A DNA stretch of 64,000 nucleotides from Bradyrhizobium arachidis (GCF_015291705.1 NZ_CP030050.1:124001-188000), one strand, 5' to 3'. Shown: positions 8,108 through 17,000, counted from the first letter of the stretch. Numbers and translations: made by a program. The notes: generated by a model not told the origin, from the sequence alone.

Positions 8108-8911
8108 TCACATGCCCATGCCGCCATCGACCGGCAGTCCGATGCCGGTGATGAAGCGCGCCTCGTTCGAGCACAGGAACACCGCGGCGTCGGCGATGTC
8201 GCCGACCTCGGCGAGCTTGCCGAGAGGCGTCTGCTCCACCACCGAGCCGACCGCGGCGTTGACGTCGGGCGCAAGACCGATCTTCACGATGTCGTTGGCC
8301 AGCTGCATACCCATGTCGGTCGGGATCAGGCCGGGATAGATGCAGTTGACGCGCACGCCATAACCGAGCTTGCCGGCCTCCATCGCAGCGACCTTGGTCA
8401 TGCGATCGACCGCGGATTTGGTACCGGAATAGACAGCGATGCTCGGGAAGGCGATCGTCGCCGCGACGGAGGCGATGTTGACGACCGCGCCGCCCTTCCC
8501 CGCCGCTCCGCCCGGCCGCATCGCGCGGAAGGCGTGCTTCATGCCGAGCACGGTGCCGACGATGTTGACGTCGCACATCCGCCGCGCATCCTCGGCTCTG
8601 ATTTCGCTGACCAGCGACGTGATCTCGATGCCGGCATTGTTGATGAGGATGTTGTAGCCGCCGAGGGTGGCGACAGTCTTGGCCACCGCCCGCTCCCATT
8701 GTGCGTCGTCGGTGACGTCGAGCTGGACGAAGCCCGTCGCGACATCTTCCTTCGCGATTCCCGCTGCGCTGGCGCGGCCGGCCTCCTCCAGAATGTCGGC
8801 GATCATGATCGAGGCGCCGGCGCGCGCCAGCGCCTGCGCGATGGCCGCGCCGATTCCCCGAGCACCACCGGTGACCAGGGCTTTCCTGCCTGCAAGGCTC
8901 TTCCCGCTCAT
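8108..8911 (-). CDS. SDR family NAD(P)-dependent oxidoreductase
   Basis: A classical 267-residue short-chain dehydrogenase. It has the cofactor motif TGGARGIG (residues ~14-21), the structural NNAG motif, a catalytic Ser in NIASVAATIAF, and the YSGTK (Y-x-x-x-K) active site, followed by NCIYPGLIPTDMG and the C-terminal ITGIGLPVDGGMGM. The start at 8911 (MSGKSLAGRKALVTGG) has a good GGAGTG Shine-Dalgarno (reverse of ACTCCTCC); a longer open frame upstream is excluded because it would run through the operator region. It is the first gene of the operon read toward 5359 and is divergent from the tetR gene at 9192. Confidence 0.9.
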   Translation of the reverse strand: MSGKSLAGRKALVTGGARGIGAAIAQALARAGASIMIADILEEAGRASAAGIAKEDVATGFVQLDVTDDAQWERAVAKTVATLGGYNILINNAGIEITSLVSEIRAEDARRMCDVNIVGTVLGMKHAFRAMRPGGAAGKGGAVVNIASVAATIAFPSIAVYSGTKSAVDRMTKVAAMEAGKLGYGVRVNCIYPGLIPTDMGMQLANDIVKIGLAPDVNAAVGSVVEQTPLGKLAEVGDIADAAVFLCSNEARFITGIGLPVDGGMGM

Positions 8912-9027
8912 GATGCACTCCTCCGTTGCTGGTGATTGATTCGTGCTGCGTCCATCGACGCGCACCAAGTCGATGGGCGCAGGCCTTTCGGCGGCACCCA
9001 GCGAAGCGTTCCTCCATGGCCGGACGT

Positions 9028-9108
9028 CTTGACGACTGTCCAAATTATTGGCGGGAGCCTCCGCCAGAATCTTGACACTTGTCAAGATCGAATTTGACAG
9101 TTGTCTAA
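9028..9108. promoter_or_regulatory. Three operator-like inverted repeats between the SDR operon and tetR
   Basis: Three copies of a TTGACA-N2-TGTCAA-type palindrome lie in the divergent intergenic region. They are CTTGACGACTGTCCAA (9028-9043, imperfect), CTTGACACTTGTCAAG (9071-9086, near perfect) and TTTGACAGTTGTCTAA (9093-9108, near perfect). Their starts are 43 and 22 bp apart, about four and two helical turns. They are the obvious binding sites for the adjacent TetR protein. Confidence 0.7.
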
Positions 9109-9191
9109 GGAAGTGGTTGTGAGGAGGCGGAGCTATTCCGCGGTCGACGCGGTTTAAGTCCTTGAAAAAACGGGGCTGAGGAAAGGACGAT

Positions 9192-9830
9192 ATGGCGCGG
9201 CAGGTGACAGGGGCGGCCCGGCGTGTGGCCGATGCGGCCGAGGTGCTGCGCGACGAGAAGTTCAACGCGCGGCGCATCGAGCTTGCCGAGGCTGCGCTCG
9301 AAACCCTCGGAGAGCTCGGCTTCGCCCGCACCAGCCTGCGGGAGATCGCGCAGAACTCGGCGTTCACGCACGGCGTGTTCCACTATTATTTCAGCGACAA
9401 GCTCGACCTGATCTGCTGCTGCGTGCGCCACTACAAGGCGAAGTGCGTGACGCGATATGACGAGGTCGTCGCAACGGCAACGAGCCGCGAGGAATTGACG
9501 GAGGGCTTCCTCGCCAAGCTCGCAGCAACGCTGCAGAACGAAGCCCGCATGCACCGGCTTTGGTACGATTTGCGCTCGCAGGCGATGTTCGAGGCGGCGT
9601 TCCGCAAGGACGTGCTCGAGATCGACAAGAGCCTGGAGGCGATGATCTGGCGCATCGCCTCGCGCTATGCCGAACTCGGCGGCAAGCGGCCGGCGTCGTC
9701 ACCTGCTGCGCTCTATGCGCTGTTCGACGGCCTGTTCCAGAGCGCGCTGCTCAGGCACCTCGCGGGCGACGAGACGGCGGTTGCTGAACTGCTCGACGAA
9801 GTCCGGCGCCTGCTGCCGACGGTGTGCTGA
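9192..9830 (+). CDS. TetR/AcrR family transcriptional regulator
   Basis: A 212-residue regulator. The N-terminal TetR helix-turn-helix spans about residues 30-78: RRIELAEAALETLGELGFARTSLREIAQNSAFTHGVFHYYFSDKLDLI, with the family hallmark F-x-Y-Y-F/H-x-x-K. The remaining ~130 residues form the ligand-binding and dimer domain. A GAGGAAAGGA Shine-Dalgarno precedes the ATG. It is divergent from the SDR/reductase/ligase operon and separated from it by the triple inverted repeat, so it most likely represses that operon and itself, with a CoA thioester or pathway substrate as inducer. The inducer is inference. Confidence 0.9.
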   Translation: MARQVTGAARRVADAAEVLRDEKFNARRIELAEAALETLGELGFARTSLREIAQNSAFTHGVFHYYFSDKLDLICCCVRHYKAKCVTRYDEVVATATSREELTEGFLAKLAATLQNEARMHRLWYDLRSQAMFEAAFRKDVLEIDKSLEAMIWRIASRYAELGGKRPASSPAALYALFDGLFQSALLRHLAGDETAVAELLDEVRRLLPTVC

Positions 9831-9854
9831 CGCGCAAGAGTGACGCCTTCGCCG

Positions 9855-10967
9855 TCACTTCAAAAAGCCAAGCCCTTCGCGCGCGGTGTCCACGGCCCAT
9901 TTGTCGGTCGGCGGCAGCGCGAGCACGCTGTTGAAATCCGCGCGCGCATGTTTGGCGTCGGACAGTTTCATATAGAGGATGCCCCGATTGGCCAGGGCGA
10001 TTTGGTTGTTGGGATCGAGCCGGATTGCCTCGTTGTAGTCGGCGAGCGCACGTTCGTTCTCACCCATGTCGCGAAACGCGGCGGCGCGATTGTTGTAGGC
10101 GGCCGAATTTCCCGGCTGCAGCCGAATCGCTTCGTCGAAATCGGCAATGGCACGCTTATCGTCGCCCTTTCTGTGCCAGGCGAGGGCGCGTGCGAGATAT
10201 GCCTTCTCGAAAGACGGCATGATCCTGGTGACGTCATCGAGCTCGTGGATGGCATTGTCGATGTCGTTCCTTTTCAGGAGAACGATGGCCCGGCAATAGT
10301 GGCCGCCGGCATTCCCCGGCTCCAGACGGACGGCGGTGTTGCAGTCGTCGAGAGCCGCGTCGATCTCGCCCTTGTCGAAATGGACGACGCTTCGCAGCTC
10401 GTAGGGCCATGCGGCGGCGGGATTGCGCCGCATCGCCTCGTTGTAGTCGGCGACGGCACGATCGGTGTCGCCCTTCCCTGCGTACGCTTCGCCCCTCTTG
10501 ATGAAAGCAAAATAGGCTTGCTTGGGATTGCGCTCGATGGCCTCGGTGAAACCAGTGATCGCGAGATCGAAATCGCGCTTGTTGAGATATTCGAGGGCGC
10601 GGGAGGTGTAGGACGGTCCATAGCCGGGATCGAGGCGAATGGCCTCGTTGTAATCGGCCATGGCATGATCGCGATCGCCTTTCGCCGAATAGGCGCGGCC
10701 GCGGCAGTTATAGGCGCGCCCGAAATTCGGATCGATTCGGATCGCAGCGCCGCAATCCTCGAAGGCACGAGTCCAGTCGCGCTTGAGGTAGTAAGCTTCG
10801 CCGCGCAGCTCATAGGCAACCGCATTGGTCGGATCGCCCGCGATGATCTCGGTCTTCTCGGCGATGACGCGGTCGTTGGACGCCTCGTCTGCACGGGCCA
10901 TTGCCGTGGCGCCGATGGTGACAGAACAGAGCAGACCAAAGACCCTGCCGATCGAACGGCACATCAT
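9855..10967 (-). CDS. Exported tetratricopeptide-repeat protein
   Basis: About 370 residues from the ATG at 10967, which has GAGGA nine bases upstream. Residues 1-25 look like a Sec signal (MMCRSIGRVFGLLCSVTIGATAMARAD, cleavage after ARA). The rest is about nine 34-residue TPR units with the repeated pattern A-x-A-D-Y-N-E-A-I-R-L-D-P (for example AMADYNEAIRLDPGYG, ALADYNEAIRLDPNNQ), giving an alpha-solenoid scaffold. It is probably periplasmic and protein-binding, with unknown partners. Its 3' end is duplicated at 4956-5043. It is convergent with tetR. Confidence 0.85.
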   Translation of the reverse strand: MMCRSIGRVFGLLCSVTIGATAMARADEASNDRVIAEKTEIIAGDPTNAVAYELRGEAYYLKRDWTRAFEDCGAAIRIDPNFGRAYNCRGRAYSAKGDRDHAMADYNEAIRLDPGYGPSYTSRALEYLNKRDFDLAITGFTEAIERNPKQAYFAFIKRGEAYAGKGDTDRAVADYNEAMRRNPAAAWPYELRSVVHFDKGEIDAALDDCNTAVRLEPGNAGGHYCRAIVLLKRNDIDNAIHELDDVTRIMPSFEKAYLARALAWHRKGDDKRAIADFDEAIRLQPGNSAAYNNRAAAFRDMGENERALADYNEAIRLDPNNQIALANRGILYMKLSDAKHARADFNSVLALPPTDKWAVDTAREGLGFLK

Positions 10968-11090
10968 GTCGCAAGATCCTCGCGCCAAACCCGTGCCGAG
11001 CGCAGGTGGACATGGTGGCGAAATTTCGCAGCGCCCGGCTGCGAAATAAGTCGCGGACGACGCGGCTCGGGTTCGAATGGAGGAGAGTGC

Positions 11091-11552
11091 TTACGCCGCC
11101 GTTGCCGGCGGCAGGGCCAGCACCGAATAGATCGCCTGGGCATCGCGCGAGGCGCGGAGCTTCTTGGCGATGTCCTGGTCGCGGAGCAGGCGGGCGATGC
11201 GGGCGAGAGCCTTGAGGTGATCGGCGCCGGCACCTTCGGGGGCGAGCAGCAGGAAGACGAGATCGACCGGCTGGCCATCCATCGCCTCGAAATCGATCGG
11301 GCGATCGAGCCGCGCGAACAGGCCAAAAATCTTTTCCAGCTTGGGCAGCTTGCCGTGGGGAATGGCGACGCCATAGCCGACCGCGGTGGTGCCGAGCTTC
11401 TCGCGCTGGAGCAGCACCTCGAACACGGAGCGTTCGTTCTGTCCGGTCAACTCGGCAGCCTTGGCCGCAAGTTCCTGAAGCGCCTGCTTCTTGCTGTTGA
11501 CCTTCAATGCCGGGAGAATCGCCTCGGGTGCGACCAGATCGGTAATCGGCAT
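11091..11552 (-). CDS. ptsN: PTS IIA-like nitrogen regulatory protein PtsN (EIIA-Ntr)
   Basis: A 153-residue EIIA of the fructose/mannitol fold. The phosphorylated histidine is H66 in GYGVAIPHGKLPKL. It accepts phosphate from the PtsP-NPr (nitrogen PTS) chain and regulates targets such as potassium transport and stringent response by protein contact, without sugar transport. It follows hpf and rpoN on the same strand, the classic rpoN-hpf-ptsN order, but is separated from hpf by about 250 bp (11553-11804) in which no gene is seen. It could therefore have its own promoter. Confidence 0.93.
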   Translation of the reverse strand: MPITDLVAPEAILPALKVNSKKQALQELAAKAAELTGQNERSVFEVLLQREKLGTTAVGYGVAIPHGKLPKLEKIFGLFARLDRPIDFEAMDGQPVDLVFLLLAPEGAGADHLKALARIARLLRDQDIAKKLRASRDAQAIYSVLALPPATAA

Positions 11553-11804
11553 GGAAGCTTTCCGAGGTGAATTAAACCGTCAGGTTCCGATTTGGCCAGC
11601 GTGGGGATAACCGCGCCGGGCCGGCGTCAAGAAGGTGAAGCAGGAGGGAGACTTAGCCAGTCCCTAGACCCTGATGTGGGGCGCTTCTACTCCAACGCAA
11701 TCCCGGTGCCAACTCCCGCGTAGGGCTTTGCCCCGGTCATTGTTAAGGGCTGCGGATGGTACGGGGTCCCGGGCCTGCCCCCCTTCTGGCCCCAGTTCCT
11801 GGCC

Positions 11805-12416
11805 CTAGCCACTGGCCTTGCCGTCGGCCTTTCCGCCCGGCGGGTCGATCCAGCCGACATTGCCGTCGGCCCGGCGATAGATGATGTTCACCCGGCCGCT
11901 GGAACCATGCTGGAACACCAGGCAGGGCGCCCCGGTCAGGTCCAGTTCCATGACCGCTTCGCTGACCGAGAGCTGCTTCAGGGAGGTGGTGGCCTCGGCG
12001 ATGATCACGGGGTTGTAGCCGGTGACCTCGTCGTCGTCCTCACTCTCCCCTGGGGCCTCCAGCACGTAAGCGGTGGCGTCGAGGGCAGCCAGCGCCGCAG
12101 AGGCGACATGAGCCTTGCGGGCGGAGCGGTCCTTGAGGCGGCTCTTGTAACGCTTGAGCCGCTTCTCGATCATGATCAGCGCCTGGTCGGCACTGGCATA
12201 GGCGTCCGGCGCGTTCGAATCGGCCTCCAGCGTAATTCCCGAATCGAGATGCAGCGCACAGTCGGTACGGAAGCCGAAGCCATCCTTGGACAGCGTGATG
12301 TGGCCGGAATAATTGCCATCGAAATACTTGCGCAGGACCTCTTCAGTCCGGTCGGTCACGCGGCCACGCAGGGCCTCGCCGACGCTGACGCTCTTTCCCG
12401 AAATCCGAAGAGTCAT
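11805..12416 (-). CDS. hpf: Ribosome hibernation-promoting factor, long form
   Basis: 203 residues, which fits the long HPF type. The N-terminal HPF/RaiA domain (MTLRISGKSVSVGEALRGRVTDR through IMIEKRLKRYKSRLKDR, about residues 1-105) binds the 30S decoding site. An acidic linker (GESEDDDEVTGY) leads to a C-terminal dimerisation domain (PVIIAEATTSLKQLSVSEAVMELDLTGAPCLVFQHGSSGRVNIIYRRADGNVGWIDP) that joins two ribosomes into 100S dimers. The ATG at 12416 was chosen over an upstream in-frame start at 12461 because it begins the conserved MTLRISGK. It lies behind rpoN, with a palindromic repeat in the 170-bp gap. Confidence 0.93.
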   Translation of the reverse strand: MTLRISGKSVSVGEALRGRVTDRTEEVLRKYFDGNYSGHITLSKDGFGFRTDCALHLDSGITLEADSNAPDAYASADQALIMIEKRLKRYKSRLKDRSARKAHVASAALAALDATAYVLEAPGESEDDDEVTGYNPVIIAEATTSLKQLSVSEAVMELDLTGAPCLVFQHGSSGRVNIIYRRADGNVGWIDPPGGKADGKASG

Positions 12417-12480
12417 TGTGATGCCTCGCTTGGTTTGCGCCCGGCTACGCTGACGCGTCATCGTAGCTGGGGTTGTTCCC

Positions 12481-12530
12481 TGCGCATGATCTTTTCGGAA
12501 AACCGCCGTACACTTTCCGGATCATGCGCG
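12481..12530. repeat. Palindromic intergenic repeat (GCATGATC family)
   Basis: CGCATGATC (12483-12491) and GATCATGCG (12520-12528) form a hairpin around TTTTCGGAAAACCGCC. It is the same sequence as the second hairpin of the element at 4661-4763. It sits between rpoN and hpf and could act as an RNA hairpin in that transcript. Confidence 0.75.
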
Positions 12531-12586
12531 TGCTTGGATCGGTCGCAATGGGGGGAAGAGAGTAGCGCGATTTCGCGCCAGCGCAA

Positions 12587-14215
12587 TCAGGCCGGTTCGG
12601 TGTTGCGGGAGCGGTCGGACAGTGCGTTGGAGAGGACGTTACCAAGGGCGCTCTGCTTGTCGCGGCGACGTTGCACCGAGGACGGGATGCGCATGGCTTC
12701 GCGGTACTTCGCGACCGTGCGGCGGGCAATATCAATGCCCGAGGCGCGCAAGCGTTCCACGATGGTATCATCCGACAGGATCGCCGAGGGTTCTTCCGAA
12801 TCGATCAGCTGCTTGATGTGGTGACGCACCGCTTCAGCGGAGTGCGCTTCGCCGCCGTCGGCCGAAGCGATCGACGCCGTGAAGAAATATTTCAATTCGA
12901 ATGTGCCGCGATTTGTCGCCATGTATTTGTTGGCGGTGACGCGCGACACCGTGGATTCATGCATCTGGATGGCGTCGGCGACGGCCTTCAGATTCAGCGG
13001 CCGCAGATGCGCGACGCCATGGGTGAAGAAGCCGTCCTGCTGGCGCACGATCTCGGTCGCAACCTTGAGGATGGTGCGGGCGCGCTGGTCGAGCGCGCGC
13101 ACCAGCCAGGTCGCATTCTGCAGCGCGTCGGTGAAATAGGACTTGTCGCCGTCCTTACCGATCTTCTTCGATAGCTCGGAATAGTAGGTCTGGTTGACAA
13201 GCACGCGCGGCAAGGTGTCGCTGTTGAGCTCGACATGCCAGCCGCCATCGGGACCCGGACGGACATAGACGTCGGGCACCATGGTCTGCAAACGGGCCGA
13301 GCCGAATTTCATGCCGGGCTTGGGATTGAGCCGGCGGATCTCGCCGATCATGTCGGCGATGTCCTCGTCGTCGACGCCGCAGAGCTTGCGCAAGCTCGCG
13401 ATGTCGCGCTTGGCCAGCAGATCGAGATGCTCGACCAGGGCCTGCATCGCGGGATCGTAGCGGTCGAGCTCGCGGAGCTGGATCGCGAGGCATTCGCTCA
13501 GATTGCGCGCGCAGACGCCCGGCGGATCGAATTTTTGCAGCACGGCAAGGACGTCCTCGACGTCCTTTTGCGATGCGCCAAGACGCTCGGCAGCCTGGCC
13601 GAGATCGGGTGGCAGATAGCCGGCCTCGTCGACGAGGTCGATCAGGTACTGGCCGATCATCCGCTGCGCCGGCGCGGTGAAGGCGACCGAGAGCTGCTCG
13701 GCGAGATGGTCCGACAGCGTCATCTCGGCGGCGACGAAGGCTTCGAGATTGTAGTCCTCGTCACCGGAGGCGCCGCCGCCCCACTCGGTGTAGACGCTCG
13801 GCGCGGCGTCCTGCGCGTTGCGCGCGGCGGCCTCGGCCGGCTCCTCGGAGAAGACGTTGTCGAGGCCCGTGTCCAGGGTCTGCTCGATCTCGGCGCGGGT
13901 GCCGAGATCCTTGCTCATCCATTCTTCCTGGCCGGGCTCGAAAGCGTCGCCGCTGCCACCAAAGCCGTCACTATCGCCCTGGCTGCCTGAATCTTCGCCA
14001 TCGTGGTCGCTGAACTGGCCGGCCTCGGCCGGGGTCTCGCCGCCGGGGGCCTCGTCATTGGCCCGCTCCAGCAGGGGGTTACGCTCGAGTTCCTCCTCCA
14101 CGAAGGTCGTGAGATCGAGATTGGACAATTGCAGCAGCTTGATCGCCTGCATCAGCTGCGGCGTCATGACCAGCGACTGCGATTGCCGGAACTCTAATCT
14201 CTGCGTAAGCGCCAT
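12587..14215 (-). CDS. rpoN: RNA polymerase sigma-54 factor RpoN
   Basis: A 542-residue sigma-54. Region I (residues 1-50) is Gln/Leu-rich (LTQRLEFRQSQSLVMTPQLMQAIKLLQLSNLDL) and contacts activators. Region II (about 52-150) is strongly acidic (GEDSGSQGDSDGFGGSGD). Next come the core-binding and cross-linking regions, and the RpoN box ARRTVAKYRE at residues 497-506, which reads the -24 element. It directs enhancer-dependent transcription of nitrogen assimilation and fixation genes in rhizobia. Its place downstream of lptB and upstream of hpf-ptsN is the standard one. A 90-bp gap separates it from lptB. Confidence 0.96.
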   Translation of the reverse strand: MALTQRLEFRQSQSLVMTPQLMQAIKLLQLSNLDLTTFVEEELERNPLLERANDEAPGGETPAEAGQFSDHDGEDSGSQGDSDGFGGSGDAFEPGQEEWMSKDLGTRAEIEQTLDTGLDNVFSEEPAEAAARNAQDAAPSVYTEWGGGASGDEDYNLEAFVAAEMTLSDHLAEQLSVAFTAPAQRMIGQYLIDLVDEAGYLPPDLGQAAERLGASQKDVEDVLAVLQKFDPPGVCARNLSECLAIQLRELDRYDPAMQALVEHLDLLAKRDIASLRKLCGVDDEDIADMIGEIRRLNPKPGMKFGSARLQTMVPDVYVRPGPDGGWHVELNSDTLPRVLVNQTYYSELSKKIGKDGDKSYFTDALQNATWLVRALDQRARTILKVATEIVRQQDGFFTHGVAHLRPLNLKAVADAIQMHESTVSRVTANKYMATNRGTFELKYFFTASIASADGGEAHSAEAVRHHIKQLIDSEEPSAILSDDTIVERLRASGIDIARRTVAKYREAMRIPSSVQRRRDKQSALGNVLSNALSDRSRNTEPA

Positions 14216-14304
14216 GAAGCAAGAACCGATCCAAAAGTTGGTCCGATTTTTGCTTATCCTAGTCCGAGCCCGATGTACACGTCTTGACGAATGGGAAAAA
14301 CGGG

Positions 14305-15306
14305 CTAGAGGCGGAATTCCTCGCCGAGGTAAAGCCGGCGAACGTCGGGGTCGGCGACGATCTCGTCCGGGCTCCCCTCCGTCAGGATCTCACCGGCATA
14401 GACGATATAGGCGCGGTCGGTGAGGCCGAGCGTTTCGCGGACATTGTGGTCGGTGATCAGCACGCCGATGCCGCGATTGGTGAGATGGCGCACGAGGTCC
14501 TGAATGTCGCCGACCGCGATCGGATCGATGCCGGCGAAGGGCTCGTCGAGCAGCATGTAGTTCGGGCGCGTCGCCAGCGCGCGCGCGATCTCGACTCGGC
14601 GGCGCTCACCGCCTGACAGCGCGATCGACGGCGATTTGCGCAGCCGCGTGATGTTGAACTCGTCGAGCAGCGAATCGAGCTGCTGCTCGCGCTTCTTGCG
14701 CGAGGGCTCGACCACTTCGAGCACGGCGCGAATGTTCTGCTCGACGGTGAGGCCGCGGAAGATCGAGGCTTCCTGCGGCAGATAGCCGATGCCGAGCCGC
14801 GCGCGCTGATACATCGGGAGTTGCGTGACGTCGTGGCCGTCGAGCTCGATCGCGCCGCGATCGGCCTTGATCAGGCCGGTGATCATGTAGAACACGGTGG
14901 TCTTGCCGGCGCCGTTCGGGCCGAGCAGGCCGACCGCTTCGCCGCGGCGCACATAGATGCTGACGCCGCGCACCACCTGGCGGCTGCCGAACGCCTTTTC
15001 CACGCTATGCACAGCCAGGAAGCCCGGACGGCGCAGCAGCTGCGGTCCGCCGGTGCCGTTCGGCTTGGCAGCGCTCCTGACGGGGTGAACCGCACGCGGC
15101 GGCTCAGGCTGGTAGTCGGCCTGATAGTCGCCTTGATAATGGTCGGGTGCGTGCATCGGCTGGTCACGGGCGATCGGCGGGGCGTCCCGCACCGGGCTGG
15201 TCACGAGGCCCCCGACGCTGTCCCCGAGCGCGGTGATGTCGCGCGCAAATCCTGGCCGGCCGCGTTTGGCGGGGCGCCGACGGAACATGCTGAATAGATC
15301 GACCAT
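14305..15306 (-). CDS. lptB: LPS export ABC transporter ATP-binding protein LptB
   Basis: 333 residues from the ATG at 15306. The ABC domain starts near residue 80 ([17 protein letters not shown]) with Walker [10 protein letters not shown], the Q-loop YLPQEASIF, signature LSGGERRR, Walker [13 protein letters not shown] and the H-loop ITDHNVRE. The last two are the LptB consensus. It powers extraction of LPS from the inner membrane with LptFG. The protein is about 90 residues longer than the usual ~240 because of a low-complexity N-terminal extension ([21 protein letters not shown]...). lptA lies about 240 bp upstream. Confidence 0.93.
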   Translation of the reverse strand: MVDLFSMFRRRPAKRGRPGFARDITALGDSVGGLVTSPVRDAPPIARDQPMHAPDHYQGDYQADYQPEPPRAVHPVRSAAKPNGTGGPQLLRRPGFLAVHSVEKAFGSRQVVRGVSIYVRRGEAVGLLGPNGAGKTTVFYMITGLIKADRGAIELDGHDVTQLPMYQRARLGIGYLPQEASIFRGLTVEQNIRAVLEVVEPSRKKREQQLDSLLDEFNITRLRKSPSIALSGGERRRVEIARALATRPNYMLLDEPFAGIDPIAVGDIQDLVRHLTNRGIGVLITDHNVRETLGLTDRAYIVYAGEILTEGSPDEIVADPDVRRLYLGEEFRL

Positions 15307-15549
15307 CCCCGCCTTCCAGCCTTTCGCGGTTCTTGCGCGGTGTTTGCGCAGCGTTCGCGCGATCTGCCGCGCCGGCCTTTCGATTCGCCGGAGCAGCATG
15401 AATGAAGGGATGTCTCATGCCCAGTGAAACACGCCCGAAAAGCGGCGGATCCCGCTTCGAAGCCCTGCGCGTAGATACAGTCTCGCCACGCAAGCTTCAA
15501 CCTCGGATCGGCGACATCCGACCCAAGTCCATGAATTTACTTTCAGAAT

Positions 15550-16284
15550 TTACTTTTTGCCAACGCCGGGCAACACCGAGGGCGGGGCCGCGCCGGGCTT
15601 GGCCGGAGCGCCCGAACCGCAATCACTGCCGGCGCCCTGCGGCAGCAGGACCTGAACGCCCCGGCCGCTGTCGGATTCCACGCGGGACACGCCGGTGGTC
15701 ATGTCGACCGTCAGCCGGTCGCCGCGCATCACGTTCTTGCACTGGGTCATGACCACCTGGCCTGCACCGCCGCCAAACATGGTGATGAGGTTGGTCTTGG
15801 TGTCGAACACGGCGGTCTCGCCTGTCACCACCTGGTCCTTCTGGGTGACCACGACATTCCCGCGCGCCTCCAGCCGCTTGATCGAGGAGCTGCCGCCCGG
15901 GCCCGGCGTCGCCGACTGCATCGGCGCACCCTTGGCGCCTTTCGCTGCGGGTTGCGGCGTGGCCGGCTTGTCGCCGCCGCCGGATTCGTAAAACACCACC
16001 AGCGTCTTCGAGGTCATGGTGGTGTCGCCCTGGATGACCTTTACATTGCCGGAGAAGGTCGCCTCCTTCTTCTTGTCGCGCATCTCGAGCGAGGCGGCCT
16101 CGATCTGGATCGGCTGATCGCGATTCTGCGAAAAGCCCTGCAAGGCGTTGGGCTGGCCCTGTATCGTGCTCTGCGCGATCGCGCTACCCGCCGTCAGCGC
16201 GATGCCGAGGGCAAGCGCGGCCGCGCCGAGGATGGCGCACACTTTGACTTCGCTGCGCGGAAAAAACCTGATCATCAAAATCAT
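15550..16284 (-). CDS. lptA: LPS transport periplasmic protein LptA (OstA-like)
   Basis: 244 residues. An N-terminal signal peptide (FFPRSEVKVCAILGAAALALGIALTAGSAIAQS, cleavage after AIAQ or AIA) leads to an OstA beta-jellyroll domain: PIQIEAASLEMRDKKKEATFSGNVKVIQGDTTMTSKTLVVFY, then IKRLEARGNVVVTQKDQVVTGE and MRGDRLTVDMTTGVSRV. These are repeated strands of the LPS-bridging filament. The Pro/Gly/Ala-rich linker and tail are common in rhizobia. The start overlaps the lptC stop as ATGA (16281-16284), so the two are translationally coupled; an internal ATG at 16275 is also possible. Confidence 0.9.
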   Translation of the reverse strand: MILMIRFFPRSEVKVCAILGAAALALGIALTAGSAIAQSTIQGQPNALQGFSQNRDQPIQIEAASLEMRDKKKEATFSGNVKVIQGDTTMTSKTLVVFYESGGGDKPATPQPAAKGAKGAPMQSATPGPGGSSSIKRLEARGNVVVTQKDQVVTGETAVFDTKTNLITMFGGGAGQVVMTQCKNVMRGDRLTVDMTTGVSRVESDSGRGVQVLLPQGAGSDCGSGAPAKPGAAPPSVLPGVGKK

Positions 16285-17000
16285 CTTGAATTAGCGGACT
16301 TGCTCTTTGACTTCGCCGGCGGCGGCGCCGGCTGCTCGACGGGGGCGGCGACATCATCCGTGCTGATCTTGTCCAGATGCATCACGACATTGCCCTCGAA
16401 GCGGATGACGTCGCCACCTTCCGTAATTCGTAAGCGATCGGCGGTCAGCGTGCCGTTGGTCAGCTTGACGTCGACGTGCTCGTCCGAGGAGACCGTGCCT
16501 TTGCCCATGTCGACGAAGGCCGAGTTCAGCCGCGCCTCATAGCCGGTCGAGGTGCGCAGGAAGATGTCCTTGTGCAGGTCGAGCTGCTGCTGCTTGTTGT
16601 CGAAGCGGCCGGTGCGGGCATCGAGGAACAGGGTGGATTGATCCTCCATCAGCACCTTGGCGCGCAGATCGGCGAGATCGACGTGATCGGGGTCAGTGAT
16701 GTCCTGCGTCGCGGTCTTGGCCCAGAGCTCGTAGGGCCGCTGGTCCGGCGTGAAGCCGGACATATGCGGCGATTCCATCGTGATCTTGGTTCCCGTCACC
16801 ACGAGATTTCCGGAGTCGAGCTTGATCGGGATCTGGAACGGATTGAGGAAGGTCGAGACGGCGACGATCGCGGCCAGGGACACGATCACCGTCACCGGCA
16901 CCGCGATGCGCAGAATCCGCACCAGGCGGCTGTGGCGCGCCGCGCTGGCAAACTTCGCCGCAAGCGCGGCGTCGTAGGTGGGAATCTGGGCCGAATTCAC
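16281..17000 (-). CDS. lptC: LPS export protein LptC
   Basis: About 239 residues from a GTG at 17000, chosen because GGAG lies five bases before it; an in-frame ATG at 17048 lacks a ribosome site. One N-terminal membrane anchor (LVRILRIAVPVTVIVSLAAIVAVSTFL) leads to a periplasmic LptC jellyroll (LVVTGTKITMESPHMSGFTPDQRPYELWAKTATQD, FDNKQQQLDLHKDIFL, GTLTADRLRI, IRFEGNVVMHL). It hands LPS from LptBFG to LptA. The tail is Pro/Lys/Ser-rich (APPPAKSKSKSANSR). It is first in the coupled lptC-lptA pair, about 145 bp behind the RNase D gene. Confidence 0.9.
   Translation of the reverse strand: MNSAQIPTYDAALAAKFASAARHSRLVRILRIAVPVTVIVSLAAIVAVSTFLNPFQIPIKLDSGNLVVTGTKITMESPHMSGFTPDQRPYELWAKTATQDITDPDHVDLADLRAKVLMEDQSTLFLDARTGRFDNKQQQLDLHKDIFLRTSTGYEARLNSAFVDMGKGTVSSDEHVDVKLTNGTLTADRLRITEGGDVIRFEGNVVMHLDKISTDDVAAPVEQPAPPPAKSKSKSANSR

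Noticed and set aside
9840..9858. Hairpin GTGACG...CGTCAC as terminator between tetR and the TPR gene
   Set aside because: The stem is only 6 bp, has no T-run and overlaps the TPR stop codon; too weak to call.
11553..11804. Small RNA or gene in the 250-bp hpf-ptsN gap
   Set aside because: No open frame with a ribosome site, no clear terminator or promoter; only weak GC hairpins are seen.
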